9,897 nt of DNA from Burkholderiales bacterium (GTDB lineage Bacteria; Pseudomonadota; Gammaproteobacteria; Burkholderiales; Burkholderiaceae): NCBI GenBank assembly GCA_903643055.1, contig CAHJWV010000038.1, positions 1 to 9,897 on the forward strand. The letters are read 5' to 3'. Below the pieces are notes generated by a model, which was not told the DNA's origin, ran no database searches, and worked only from the letters and a program-made list of their open reading frames with translations. Below are positions 1-6,037 of this stretch, piece after piece (within the stretch, counting starts at the first letter, position 1; every line of letters begins with the position of its first letter). The position numbers were made by a program, and so were the translations under genes.

Positions 1-66
1 CAAGCTGCACGGACCGGTCTGGACACCTCATCGGCGTTCAAACTCTACCGCGCTGGTCTGGACTGA
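1..66 (+). CDS. C-terminal tail of an upstream gene (partial)
   Basis: Frame 1 is open from the first base to a TGA at 64-66 and reads as 21 residues ending in SSAFKLYRAGLD. The mix of residues and the GC-rich third positions look like coding sequence, so this may be the end of a gene entering from the left. It is too short to assign to a family. No hairpin terminator was seen just after the stop. A chance open frame of this length is quite possible. Confidence 0.35.
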   Translation, partial: QAARTGLDTSSAFKLYRAGLD

Positions 67-267
67 ACATACAAGCAGGTGAATTGATTTCGGCCTGTTC
101 CGTGCAGAGTAGAGGGCGCCATCGGGCGAAGGTGTATGCATTCGCAACACGCTCAATCCGCGCGCGCTCTGCATTCACAGAGCTTGTAAACCCATGCCAA
201 TTGATGCGATCGGGCACGGCCCACCGCGACGGGCGCATCGCTTGAAGCATGAACGGAGGGCGACCCT
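67..267. other. intergenic region upstream of the DUF2322-like gene
   Basis: No convincing gene was seen in these ~200 bases. The long minus-strand frame across 38-319 has no supporting ribosome binding site or recognisable family. The only structure noted is a weak 6-bp inverted repeat (GATGCG at 203-208, CGCATC at 234-239). The promoter of the following gene should lie here, but no clear -35/-10 pair could be picked. Confidence 0.4.
255..260 (+). promoter_or_regulatory. Shine-Dalgarno of the DUF2322-like gene
   Basis: GGAGGG lies 7 bases before the GTG at 268. The alternative ATG at 313 has no such motif in front of it. This supports the longer N-terminus. Confidence 0.55.
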
Positions 268-642
268 GTGCCACGACACAATCGGCGTTCTTTATGCCGC
301 GTCCGATCTGCCATGACATTTGCCGAACAGCTGAAGCAGCTCCCGCCCATCGATCACCTGAGCGCGCTGCATTTGCGCGATCAGCATGGCCATCTCATCT
401 CAAGCATCCACAACCGGCCGGGCCAAGCGGGCTCACTGGCGGTATATGCCGCGCTGGCAGCGAAGTTCGGTGTCATCGACAGCGCGGCTGCGGTGCAAGG
501 CCTGGCGCTGTATGCGGAGCACACCGAGGATGCCCGGCGCCACCCCGGCAAGCATCCGAACATCGACCGCTTGCTCGCAGTGCTAACGCAAGGCCAGGTC
601 TATCGCGTGGAACTCGTATGGGTCGAGGCAGGGCTTGACTGA
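268..642 (+). CDS. DUF2322-like small conserved protein
   Basis: The product is 124 residues from the GTG at 268, or 109 residues from the ATG at 313. Residues 16-124 fit my memory of the DUF2322 family: a start of the type MTFxExLxxLPPIDHL, then a GSLAVYAALAAKFG helix, then LYAEHTEDARRHPGKHPNIDRL. This family of about 100 residues is found in betaproteobacteria and has no established function. No signal peptide or membrane segment is visible, so a cytoplasmic location is likely. The GTG is chosen because a near-perfect Shine-Dalgarno precedes it. The conserved block starts at the ATG, so the 15 extra residues (MPRHNRRSLCRVRSA) may not be translated. The gene stands alone and converges on the minus-strand gene ending at 729. 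The family call rests on recall, not on a search. Confidence 0.8.
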   Translation: MPRHNRRSLCRVRSAMTFAEQLKQLPPIDHLSALHLRDQHGHLISSIHNRPGQAGSLAVYAALAAKFGVIDSAAAVQGLALYAEHTEDARRHPGKHPNIDRLLAVLTQGQVYRVELVWVEAGLD

Positions 643-728
643 GGTTCAGCGCTCACCTCATTCGTGCGTCGTGACGATGGGGCACGCTCAAGCGCACAGG
701 TAGAGCCGGCACCCCACGGCGCCGCACT

Positions 729-1034
729 TCAGCGAAATGCGCGGATGTTTCGGTTCAACATCGATTCGGTATGGTGCAACTGACTGACCGACAACAGACC
801 TGGCTGTGTCAGTAAATCGAAATCGTTGCTCACCACGGCCTCGCTCACGGTCTCGTCATAAAAATAGACGATGTCCGAACGAAGGCGTCCATTGGCCTCA
901 CTGACGACACGGTGAATGCATTTGCGCCCTTGCTGCGAGCCGTCACCATGAAGCAGATGCAGCAACAGTTCCCCGCCGTCAGAGAGCGGCACCGTTGCAC
1001 GGCGGACGATCTGGGCATTTTCGTAAGCGATCAA
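729..1034 (-). CDS. hypothetical protein, 101 aa, TTG start
   Basis: I do not recognise this protein. The open frame continues upstream to an ATG at 1187. However, GGAGG sits 7 bases before a TTG at 1034, and the sequence becomes convincingly protein-like only from there (MIAYENAQIVRRATVPLSDG onward). The product would be a soluble protein of 101 residues with no signal peptide and no membrane helix. It has a hydrophobic strand-like stretch (ELLLHLLHGDG, about residues 22-32) and an acidic middle (DIVYFYDETVSEAVVSNDFDLL, split near residue 63). One cysteine lies near residue 39. It is convergent with the DUF2322-like gene (86-base gap). It diverges from the cytochrome lipoprotein gene across a 434-base regulatory gap, so the operators there could also act on it. 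Confidence 0.5.
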   Translation of the reverse strand: MIAYENAQIVRRATVPLSDGGELLLHLLHGDGSQQGRKCIHRVVSEANGRLRSDIVYFYDETVSEAVVSNDFDLLTQPGLLSVSQLHHTESMLNRNIRAFR

Positions 1035-1041
1035 GCCTGTT

Positions 1042-1046
1042 CCTCC
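1042..1046 (-). promoter_or_regulatory. Shine-Dalgarno deciding the TTG start
   Basis: Read on the minus strand, GGAGG is followed by AACAGGC and TTG. The near-ideal motif and 7-base spacing argue for initiation at 1034 rather than at the upstream ATG (1187). Confidence 0.55.
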
Positions 1047-1198
1047 GATGAGCCGATGCGAGGCTGGCCAAGAAGCCGAATGCCGCGCAGAAAGCCGACA
1101 CGATAACCGGTTGCACAAAAGGTCTGTATCGCCGCCTTGCCGGAGGTGTGACTCGAGGTGACTTTGCTGCTGTGCGACACGCATCAAGCAGCAAATTT

Positions 1199-1212
1199 TG
1201 GAACCGATTCCA
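1199..1212. promoter_or_regulatory. LacI-family-type operator, distal copy
   Basis: TGGAACCGATTCCA is a palindrome with one mismatched pair. It is the same 14-mer as the proximal site except for one base (A for G at 1207). The form, with a central CG and outer TGGAA/TTCCA half-sites, is typical of LacI/GalR-family repressor sites. Its centre is 211 bp from the proximal site, close to 20 helical turns, which would allow looping. No regulator gene is in the window, so the cognate factor is unknown. Confidence 0.6.
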
Positions 1213-1223
1213 GGTTTTGAGAT

Positions 1224-1237
1224 GTATCCACGGATAC
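1224..1237. repeat. short inverted repeat in the regulatory gap
   Basis: GTATCC and GGATAC flank a 2-base centre (AC). Six-base perfect arms this close together resemble a dimeric regulator site rather than a terminator, since no T-run follows. The site lies 12 bases after the distal LacI-type operator. A chance origin cannot be excluded. Confidence 0.35.
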
Positions 1238-1279
1238 TTTTCCATTCAAGCCAATTCGTATCTGGCGGTGACGCCCGCA

Positions 1280-1291
1280 GTGCGATCGCAC
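1280..1291. repeat. 12-bp perfect palindrome GTGCGATCGCAC
   Basis: A fully symmetric 12-mer sits between the two LacI-type operators. It could bind a dimeric regulator, but GC-rich genomes hold many such words and nothing else supports a role. Confidence 0.25.
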
Positions 1292-1408
1292 GCGATTTTT
1301 GGCTTGAACACTGGACTTTCGGCCGACCGCCTCAGTACCAGTGAGCCGGAAATTGATAGTCACCCCCAACCAATCAACGGTCAAAACTGATTCAATCGCT
1401 AACCTAAA

Positions 1409-1424
1409 TTGGAACCGGTTCCAA
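1409..1424. promoter_or_regulatory. LacI-family-type operator, promoter-proximal copy
   Basis: TTGGAACCGGTTCCAA is a perfect 16-bp palindrome with the central CCGG expected for a LacI/GalR-family repressor. It ends directly at a GATAAT -10-like hexamer (1425-1430), so bound repressor would cover the -35/-10 spacer. It lies 45 bases upstream of the lipoprotein start codon. Family members usually respond to a sugar or sugar derivative, which fits the lectin domain of the controlled gene. The ligand is unknown. Confidence 0.75.
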
Positions 1425-1430
1425 GATAAT
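1425..1430 (+). promoter_or_regulatory. probable -10 element of the cytochrome lipoprotein promoter
   Basis: GATAAT matches the sigma-70 -10 consensus at five of six positions and abuts the proximal operator. No good -35 hexamer stands 16-18 bases upstream (the region reads AACCTAAA), which suggests a weak or activated promoter. Transcription from here would give a leader of roughly 30 bases. Confidence 0.45.
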
Positions 1431-1468
1431 ACAGGGAGGGTCATTCAAACACCCTTCAAGGAGACAAC

Positions 1469-4144
1469 ATGGACTTGAAATTTGGAAGCCACCCCGCGCC
1501 AGCGCTCGCCGCAAGCTTGGGGTTGTGCATAGCAATACTGGCCGGATGCGGCGGAAGTGATAGCCAATCCGTATCGAGCCAACCCGCCAGCGCAGATGCC
1601 GAGCGCATGCAAGCATTGGCCGTCGCGACAGGCATCAGCGGTCAGTTCTCGCTGCAAAGCGTGCAGACAGGCCAATGCGCCGGCCTGCTGCCCGGCAACA
1701 CCGGTGGCGGCGCCAAAGTGCAGTTGGCCAACTGCACGGGCGACGCCTTGCAGCTGTTCGATATCACCGAGGTGTCGTCAGGCCTTTACCGCTTCGTCAT
1801 CAGTGGCACCGGCAAGACCCTTGATGTGGAGCACGCCTCCAGCAGCGACGCTGCGCCATTGCAGCAATGGGACGACAACACCACACCTGCACAGCGGTTC
1901 AAGCTGAATTCCGTTAGCGATGGCGTCTACACCCTCGTCAACCTGAACAGCAACAAATGTCTGCAGGCTGCTGACGCATCGAGCGTTCGCCAATACACCT
2001 GCAACAACAGCGCTTCTCAGCAATTCAAGCTGGGTGGAAAGTCGACGCCGACTCCAACAAATCCGGACCCGACGCCGACTCCCACCAATCCCACTCCTAC
2101 GCTAACAGGCTATGTGCCCTTATTTCCCGCAGGCACCAGCCTCACCGAACAGATCCAGACCACCGAGCCCGATGGCACGCTGATCACCTACATCGGCATG
2201 CGCGGGGTCGAACGCCATGCACGTGAACGCGGTGAAGACTGGAACTTGCCTGACGTTCAACCAGGCCGTTACCTGACCTTCCCGCACCATTACTTTCAGA
2301 ACCGCACCTTCGGCTTGGTCGTTCGCGATGAAGTGCCTGCAGGGCGCCAAAAGATCACCATCAGCATGCGTGTCAACGATGGCACCTTCAATGGCACGAC
2401 TTTCAGCCTCTTCCGCAATGTCGAAGATCTGACCGTTCGCGATTTCGGATGGGCACTGAACTACGGTTTCAACAATCCGAAGTTCCTGAACCGCGACAAC
2501 TATCCGCAACCGATTTGTATCGCCGGTCAACCGGATGCCGATTGCCAGATGATCGTGGACTCCAACTGGCGGACCAACCCGGAGCACTCAAAGCTCAAGA
2601 TCGGTGACCCGATCGAGCTTGCGCCAGCTCCCCGTCTCGACTACGACACCACGACGGGCAGCGCGCTGATCGATGGTGGCGGTGCTCGCTACTACTCGTT
2701 CGAACATCTCTATGTGGTCGGTGTGGGCCTGCGCCCTTGGTACGGTATCGCGCCCAATCTCGATTCCGCACCGCTGCCTGACAGCACCTTGCTCGGCGGT
2801 CAAACCAGTTTGTCATACAACTATTCGGAAGAGCCGATGCGCGTCTTCCAGCAGATGGCCAACAACATCGGCATCCAGAACTCCAAGCGTTTCGTGGAAG
2901 GCCGCCGTCTGTTCCATACCTCGTTTGCAGACGGCAAGCACTCTGAGCATCCGGACGAGAACCCGGTTTTCTCGGCGCACGCCAACCAGCTTGGACCGCG
3001 CTTTAATGAAGTTAGCTGCATCGCCTGCCACCAGCAAAACGGCCGCAGCGCAGCGCCGACCGCTGGTTCACGCTTTACTGCAACCATCTTGACCGGAACC
3101 GTAGGCTCCAATGGCAAGCGCACCCCGGATGGCACTTATGGGCTGAACGTGCTGCAGCGGACCCAGTCTGGCGGCCCGGACTACAGCGTCAACGTCAAGC
3201 GTTATGACACCACGGTTCGCACGCTGTCGGGCGGTGAAACGGTGGAGTTGCAAAAGCCGGTGTATGAGTTCAAAGGCCCAGTGCCTGCGCAGTTCTCGGC
3301 TCGCCAAGCGCCTCAAGTCATCGGCATGGGCCTGATCGAAGCCTTGCCTGAAACCACGATCCTGGCGCTGGCCGATCCGGACGACAAGAACGGCGACGGC
3401 GTGCGCGGTATCGCCAATTTGGTGGCCGATCCCGAAACGGGTCAGACCCGCGTGGGCCGCTACGGCTGGAAGGCAGCCAAGGCCAGCCTGCGTCATCAAG
3501 CCGCAGAAGCCTTGGTCAACGACATGGGTGTGGTTTCGCCGGTGTACCCGTCACGCAGCTGCCAGCAGGGCTCTGCCGACTGCCGCACCAAGCCGCAAGG
3601 CCAAGGTCTCAATGCACAAGAGTTGGAGCGCTTGACACAGTACGTTGAACTGCTGGCCGTGCCTGCCCAGCGCAGCTTGCGCAGCGGCTTCCCGTCGGAT
3701 GCACGCGTCTCGCCGGAACACAACGTGGACCCAGGCAAGATCGAACGTGGCGCCAGCCTGTTCACTCAAGCCAACTGTGCGGCTTGCCATACCGCCACCT
3801 TGAAGACGGGCAACACCCACCCGCTCGCCGAACTCCGCAATCAGACGATCCATCCGTACACCAACCTGTTGCTGCATGACATGGGCACCGGCCTGGCGGA
3901 CAACGTTGCCGAAGGAAAAGCACAGCCAAACATGTGGCGTACCGCGCCGCTGTGGGGCTTGGGCTCGCTCCAGTACGTTCAGAACGGCGCTCAGAATGTG
4001 CGTTATCTGCACGATGGCCGCGCACGTACGCTGACCGAATCCATCCTGTGGCATGGCGGAGAAGCCGACAAGAGCCGTCAGAAGTTCGAGGCCTTCTCGA
4101 AAGACGATCGCTCTGCGGTGATCGCCTTCCTGAATTCGCTGTAA
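1469..4144 (+). CDS. lectin-tethered di-heme c-type cytochrome lipoprotein (ricin + DHOR/DUF1111)
   Basis: The product has 891 residues. A signal peptide ends in the lipobox LAGC (Cys27), and Gly28 follows, which suits outer-membrane sorting. Residues ~55-190 form a ricin-type beta-trefoil with three degenerate QxW-like turns (QLFD 96-99, QRFKL 142-146, QQFKL 184-188). A Thr/Pro linker spans 193-213. Residues ~214-450 are not recognised. Residues ~470-891 are a DHOR/DUF1111 di-heme oxidoreductase, related to MauG/bacterial cytochrome c peroxidases. Its heme motifs are CIACH (517-521) and CAACH (770-774). Also seen are the IGMGLIEA block (Met620), an Asp-rich loop DPDDKNGDG (636-644) and a late RTAPLWGLG...YLHDGRARTL block. 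The likely role is a surface or periplasmic redox enzyme docked on glycans; its substrate is unknown. AAGGAGA precedes the ATG. LacI-type operators upstream imply sugar control. It is a single-gene transcript closed by a strong terminator. Confidence 0.9.
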   Translation: MDLKFGSHPAPALAASLGLCIAILAGCGGSDSQSVSSQPASADAERMQALAVATGISGQFSLQSVQTGQCAGLLPGNTGGGAKVQLANCTGDALQLFDITEVSSGLYRFVISGTGKTLDVEHASSSDAAPLQQWDDNTTPAQRFKLNSVSDGVYTLVNLNSNKCLQAADASSVRQYTCNNSASQQFKLGGKSTPTPTNPDPTPTPTNPTPTLTGYVPLFPAGTSLTEQIQTTEPDGTLITYIGMRGVERHARERGEDWNLPDVQPGRYLTFPHHYFQNRTFGLVVRDEVPAGRQKITISMRVNDGTFNGTTFSLFRNVEDLTVRDFGWALNYGFNNPKFLNRDNYPQPICIAGQPDADCQMIVDSNWRTNPEHSKLKIGDPIELAPAPRLDYDTTTGSALIDGGGARYYSFEHLYVVGVGLRPWYGIAPNLDSAPLPDSTLLGGQTSLSYNYSEEPMRVFQQMANNIGIQNSKRFVEGRRLFHTSFADGKHSEHPDENPVFSAHANQLGPRFNEVSCIACHQQNGRSAAPTAGSRFTATILTGTVGSNGKRTPDGTYGLNVLQRTQSGGPDYSVNVKRYDTTVRTLSGGETVELQKPVYEFKGPVPAQFSARQAPQVIGMGLIEALPETTILALADPDDKNGDGVRGIANLVADPETGQTRVGRYGWKAAKASLRHQAAEALVNDMGVVSPVYPSRSCQQGSADCRTKPQGQGLNAQELERLTQYVELLAVPAQRSLRSGFPSDARVSPEHNVDPGKIERGASLFTQANCAACHTATLKTGNTHPLAELRNQTIHPYTNLLLHDMGTGLADNVAEGKAQPNMWRTAPLWGLGSLQYVQNGAQNVRYLHDGRARTLTESILWHGGEADKSRQKFEAFSKDDRSAVIAFLNSL

Positions 4145-4165
4145 CAGACTTCAGCGTCCTCAGCA

Positions 4166-4199
4166 CGGGGGTCAGCGGCTTGCCGCTGACCCCCGTTTT
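4166..4199 (+). terminator. Rho-independent terminator after the cytochrome lipoprotein gene
   Basis: A 13-bp perfect GC-rich stem (CGGGGGTCAGCGG with CCGCTGACCCCCG) and a 4-base loop are followed by TTTTC. It begins 22 bases after the TAA. It separates this transcript from the chemoreceptor gene downstream. Confidence 0.93.
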
Positions 4200-4265
4200 C
4201 ATTGAGGTTATTGATCAGGCAAGTGCAAACTCCCACCGCAAACACGCCGGCAAACCGCGGCGTCC

Positions 4266-4292
4266 TCAAGCTTCTTGTCAAAACGCCGAAAT
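4266..4292 (+). promoter_or_regulatory. sigma-28 (FliA) promoter of the first chemoreceptor
   Basis: TCAAGCTT, 11 bases, then GCCGAAAT fits the flagellar sigma-28 consensus TAAAGTTT-N11-GCCGATAA at 12 of 16 positions with the exact spacing. The element in front of the second chemoreceptor shares both boxes at the same spacing. The -10 box ends 48 bases before the start codon at 4341. The motif comparison is by eye. Confidence 0.75.
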
Positions 4293-4329
4293 GACTGAGC
4301 GCCGTTGGGCGTTCCTGACAACAAGACCG

Positions 4330-4334
4330 AAGGA
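4330..4334 (+). promoter_or_regulatory. Shine-Dalgarno deciding the first chemoreceptor start
   Basis: AAGGA ends 6 bases before the ATG at 4341. An in-frame TTG at 4305 would add 12 residues ahead of the membrane anchor but lacks a similar motif. It also lies close to the predicted sigma-28 transcription start. Confidence 0.7.
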
Positions 4335-4340
4335 CATCTG

Positions 4341-5840
4341 ATGAGTTTGCAAAAGAAATTGGCCTGGGCATTCGCCGCATTGATGTTCTTGATGACGGGC
4401 GTCGCAGCCGTCGGTGCGTTCCAGGCCAAGCGTCTGTTCGAGAACGGCGACTTCTATGACTGGAACATCGTGCCTGCCTATGAGGCCATGCACCTGGTGA
4501 TCGGCTCGGTCACGCAGATTGAGCGTGGTGACCTGGATCACATGCCGGAAGCCACGATCGCCGACCTTGAAAAGCAGACACAAGCTGGCCTGGATGCTTA
4601 CCAAAAGCTGCTGGCAGACGATGAAGACAAGCGCAATTTCGAAAGCGTCAAGGCGAGCTTGAAGGCTTATCTCGACAACGCGGCGGCCCATCGGAAGGCG
4701 GGTTCTACGTCTGCCGCCGCGACCGATGCCTACAAGGCTTTCACTGCTGCCACGGCGCAATGGTGGGGCTACAACCAGACGCTGTCGAAGAGCTATGCGG
4801 CCGACTCGCGTCACCAATACCACGAGGGGCTGGTGTGGATGGGCGTGTGCCTGGCGATCGGCATTGCTGGGGGCATCGGCATTTCGATTGCGCTGACTCG
4901 CTCGATCATGCGTTCGCTCGGTGGTGAGCCTGCCACGGCGGCCTCAGTGGCGCGGGAAATCGGTGCTGGCAATCTGGCCATCGAACTGCGTTTGCAGGGT
5001 GCGCATGACCAAAGCGTGATGTCGGCCATGGGTGTAATGCGCAACGAACTCTCCCACATCGTGCAGCAGGTGCGTGACAGCAGCGATGTCATTGCCAGCG
5101 CGTCGGGTCAGATCGCAACCGGCAACATGGACCTCAGCCAACGCACTGAAGAGCAGGCGAGCCGGCTGCAGCACACGGCAGCGTCGATGGAGCAGCTCAG
5201 CAGCACGGTGCGCACGAGCGCGGAAACCGCACGCCAGGCCAATGAACTCGCGCAATCGGCATCGACTGCGGCCAGCAACGGAGGCAACGCGGTCCAGCAG
5301 GTGGTGTCGACGATGGAAGATATCGCGAGCGCTTCACGCAAGATCGTCGAGATCATCAGCGTCGTCGATGGCATCGCGTTCCAGACCAACATCCTCGCGC
5401 TCAACGCGGCAGTGGAAGCGGCACGTGCAGGCGAGCAGGGCCGTGGCTTTGCGGTGGTGGCCGGCGAGGTTCGGTCGCTGGCGCAGCGCGCTGCAGCCGC
5501 AGCTCAGGAGATCAAATCCTTGATCACGGCCAGCACCGAAACCGTCGACACCGGCAGCCGCCTGGCCGCCGATGCCGGGCAATCGATGAGCGACATCGTC
5601 TCGCAGGTCCGCCGCGTCAGCACACTGATCAGCGAGATCACCACCATCACCGGCGAGCAGAACCAGGGCCTGCAGCAAGTCACGGCCGCGGTGAGCCAAC
5701 TCGATCAGGTGACGCAACAGAACGCGGCGGCCGTGGAAGAAAACGCTGCAGCGGCAGAAAGCTTGCGGCTGCAAGCCGGCCGCCTGGCCGAAGTGGTGGC
5801 AGTCTTCAAGCTGACGGGTGCTGCGCAAGTACGACGTTAG
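4341..5840 (+). CDS. methyl-accepting chemotaxis protein
   Basis: This is a transmembrane chemoreceptor of 499 residues. TM1 spans about residues 7-27. A periplasmic, mostly helical sensor of the four-helix-bundle kind (about 28-160) follows, with the aromatic-rich stretches [10 protein letters not shown] and [10 protein letters not shown]2 is about 164-186 and leads into a HAMP-like region containing SLGGEP (192-197). The cytoplasmic coiled coil has methylation-type sequence around TEEQASRL (269-276). The signalling hairpin tip (about 337-390) is the standard [20 protein letters not shown] form, with Phe347 at the trimer contact. The protein should relay a periplasmic ligand signal to CheA/CheW. 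The ligand cannot be read from sequence. No C-terminal CheR/CheB-binding pentapeptide is present (it ends AAQVRR). Expression is probably FliA-dependent. Confidence 0.95.
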   Translation: MSLQKKLAWAFAALMFLMTGVAAVGAFQAKRLFENGDFYDWNIVPAYEAMHLVIGSVTQIERGDLDHMPEATIADLEKQTQAGLDAYQKLLADDEDKRNFESVKASLKAYLDNAAAHRKAGSTSAAATDAYKAFTAATAQWWGYNQTLSKSYAADSRHQYHEGLVWMGVCLAIGIAGGIGISIALTRSIMRSLGGEPATAASVAREIGAGNLAIELRLQGAHDQSVMSAMGVMRNELSHIVQQVRDSSDVIASASGQIATGNMDLSQRTEEQASRLQHTAASMEQLSSTVRTSAETARQANELAQSASTAASNGGNAVQQVVSTMEDIASASRKIVEIISVVDGIAFQTNILALNAAVEAARAGEQGRGFAVVAGEVRSLAQRAAAAAQEIKSLITASTETVDTGSRLAADAGQSMSDIVSQVRRVSTLISEITTITGEQNQGLQQVTAAVSQLDQVTQQNAAAVEENAAAAESLRLQAGRLAEVVAVFKLTGAAQVRR

Positions 5841-5851
5841 TCATCTTTCGT

Positions 5852-5881
5852 CAGATCCGCTTCGGTGCGCATGCGGATCTG
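5852..5881. repeat. inverted repeat between the two chemoreceptor genes
   Basis: CAGATCCGC (5852-5860) pairs with GCGGATCTG (5873-5881) across a 12-base loop, starting 11 bases after the first chemoreceptor stop. No T-run follows, so it is not a classical intrinsic terminator. It may mark the 3' end of the transcript or stabilise it. Confidence 0.45.
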
Positions 5882-5953
5882 CCTCCAGGAACTGTGGTGC
5901 GGGTTGTTGCGTGCGGTCGGCACGCAGTTCGCCGCTGTCAGCGCCGCCGGTCC

Positions 5954-5980
5954 TCAAGGCTGATGGCAAACGGCCGAAGC
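5954..5980 (+). promoter_or_regulatory. sigma-28 (FliA) promoter of the second chemoreceptor
   Basis: TCAAGGCT, 11 bases, then GCCGAAGC. The shared words GTCCTCAAG and GCCGAA are at identical spacing in front of both chemoreceptors, although the bases between them differ. That pattern is expected of a functional -35/-10 pair. The -10 box ends 57 bases before the start codon at 6038. The fit to the general consensus is poorer than for the first copy. Confidence 0.65.
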
Positions 5981-6037
5981 TGTGGTTGACACCGCGGCAT
6001 CTTGCCAATGCATCGCGGCAGGGCCTGGAGAAACCCG

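Noticed and set aside
37..43. TTCAAAC resembling a tRNA T-loop
   Set aside because: No pairing T-stem or acceptor stem can be formed around it, and the stretch reads as a protein tail.
38..319. Minus-strand open frame upstream of the DUF2322-like gene
   Set aside because: It has no ribosome binding site or recognisable motif and overlaps both the plus-strand gene start and the upstream tail.
1035..1187. N-terminal extension of the 101-residue minus-strand protein to the ATG at 1187
   Set aside because: There is no ribosome binding site of matching quality, the composition is poor, and a strong Shine-Dalgarno is placed for the TTG at 1034.
1184..1210. A third sigma-28-like element (TCAAGCAG-N11-ACCGATTC)
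   Set aside because: The match is weaker, it overlaps the distal LacI-type operator, and no start codon of a flagellar gene follows within a usual distance.
1184..1444. Minus-strand open frame across the regulatory gap
   Set aside because: It would encode the operators and promoter of the lipoprotein gene and has no family-like features.
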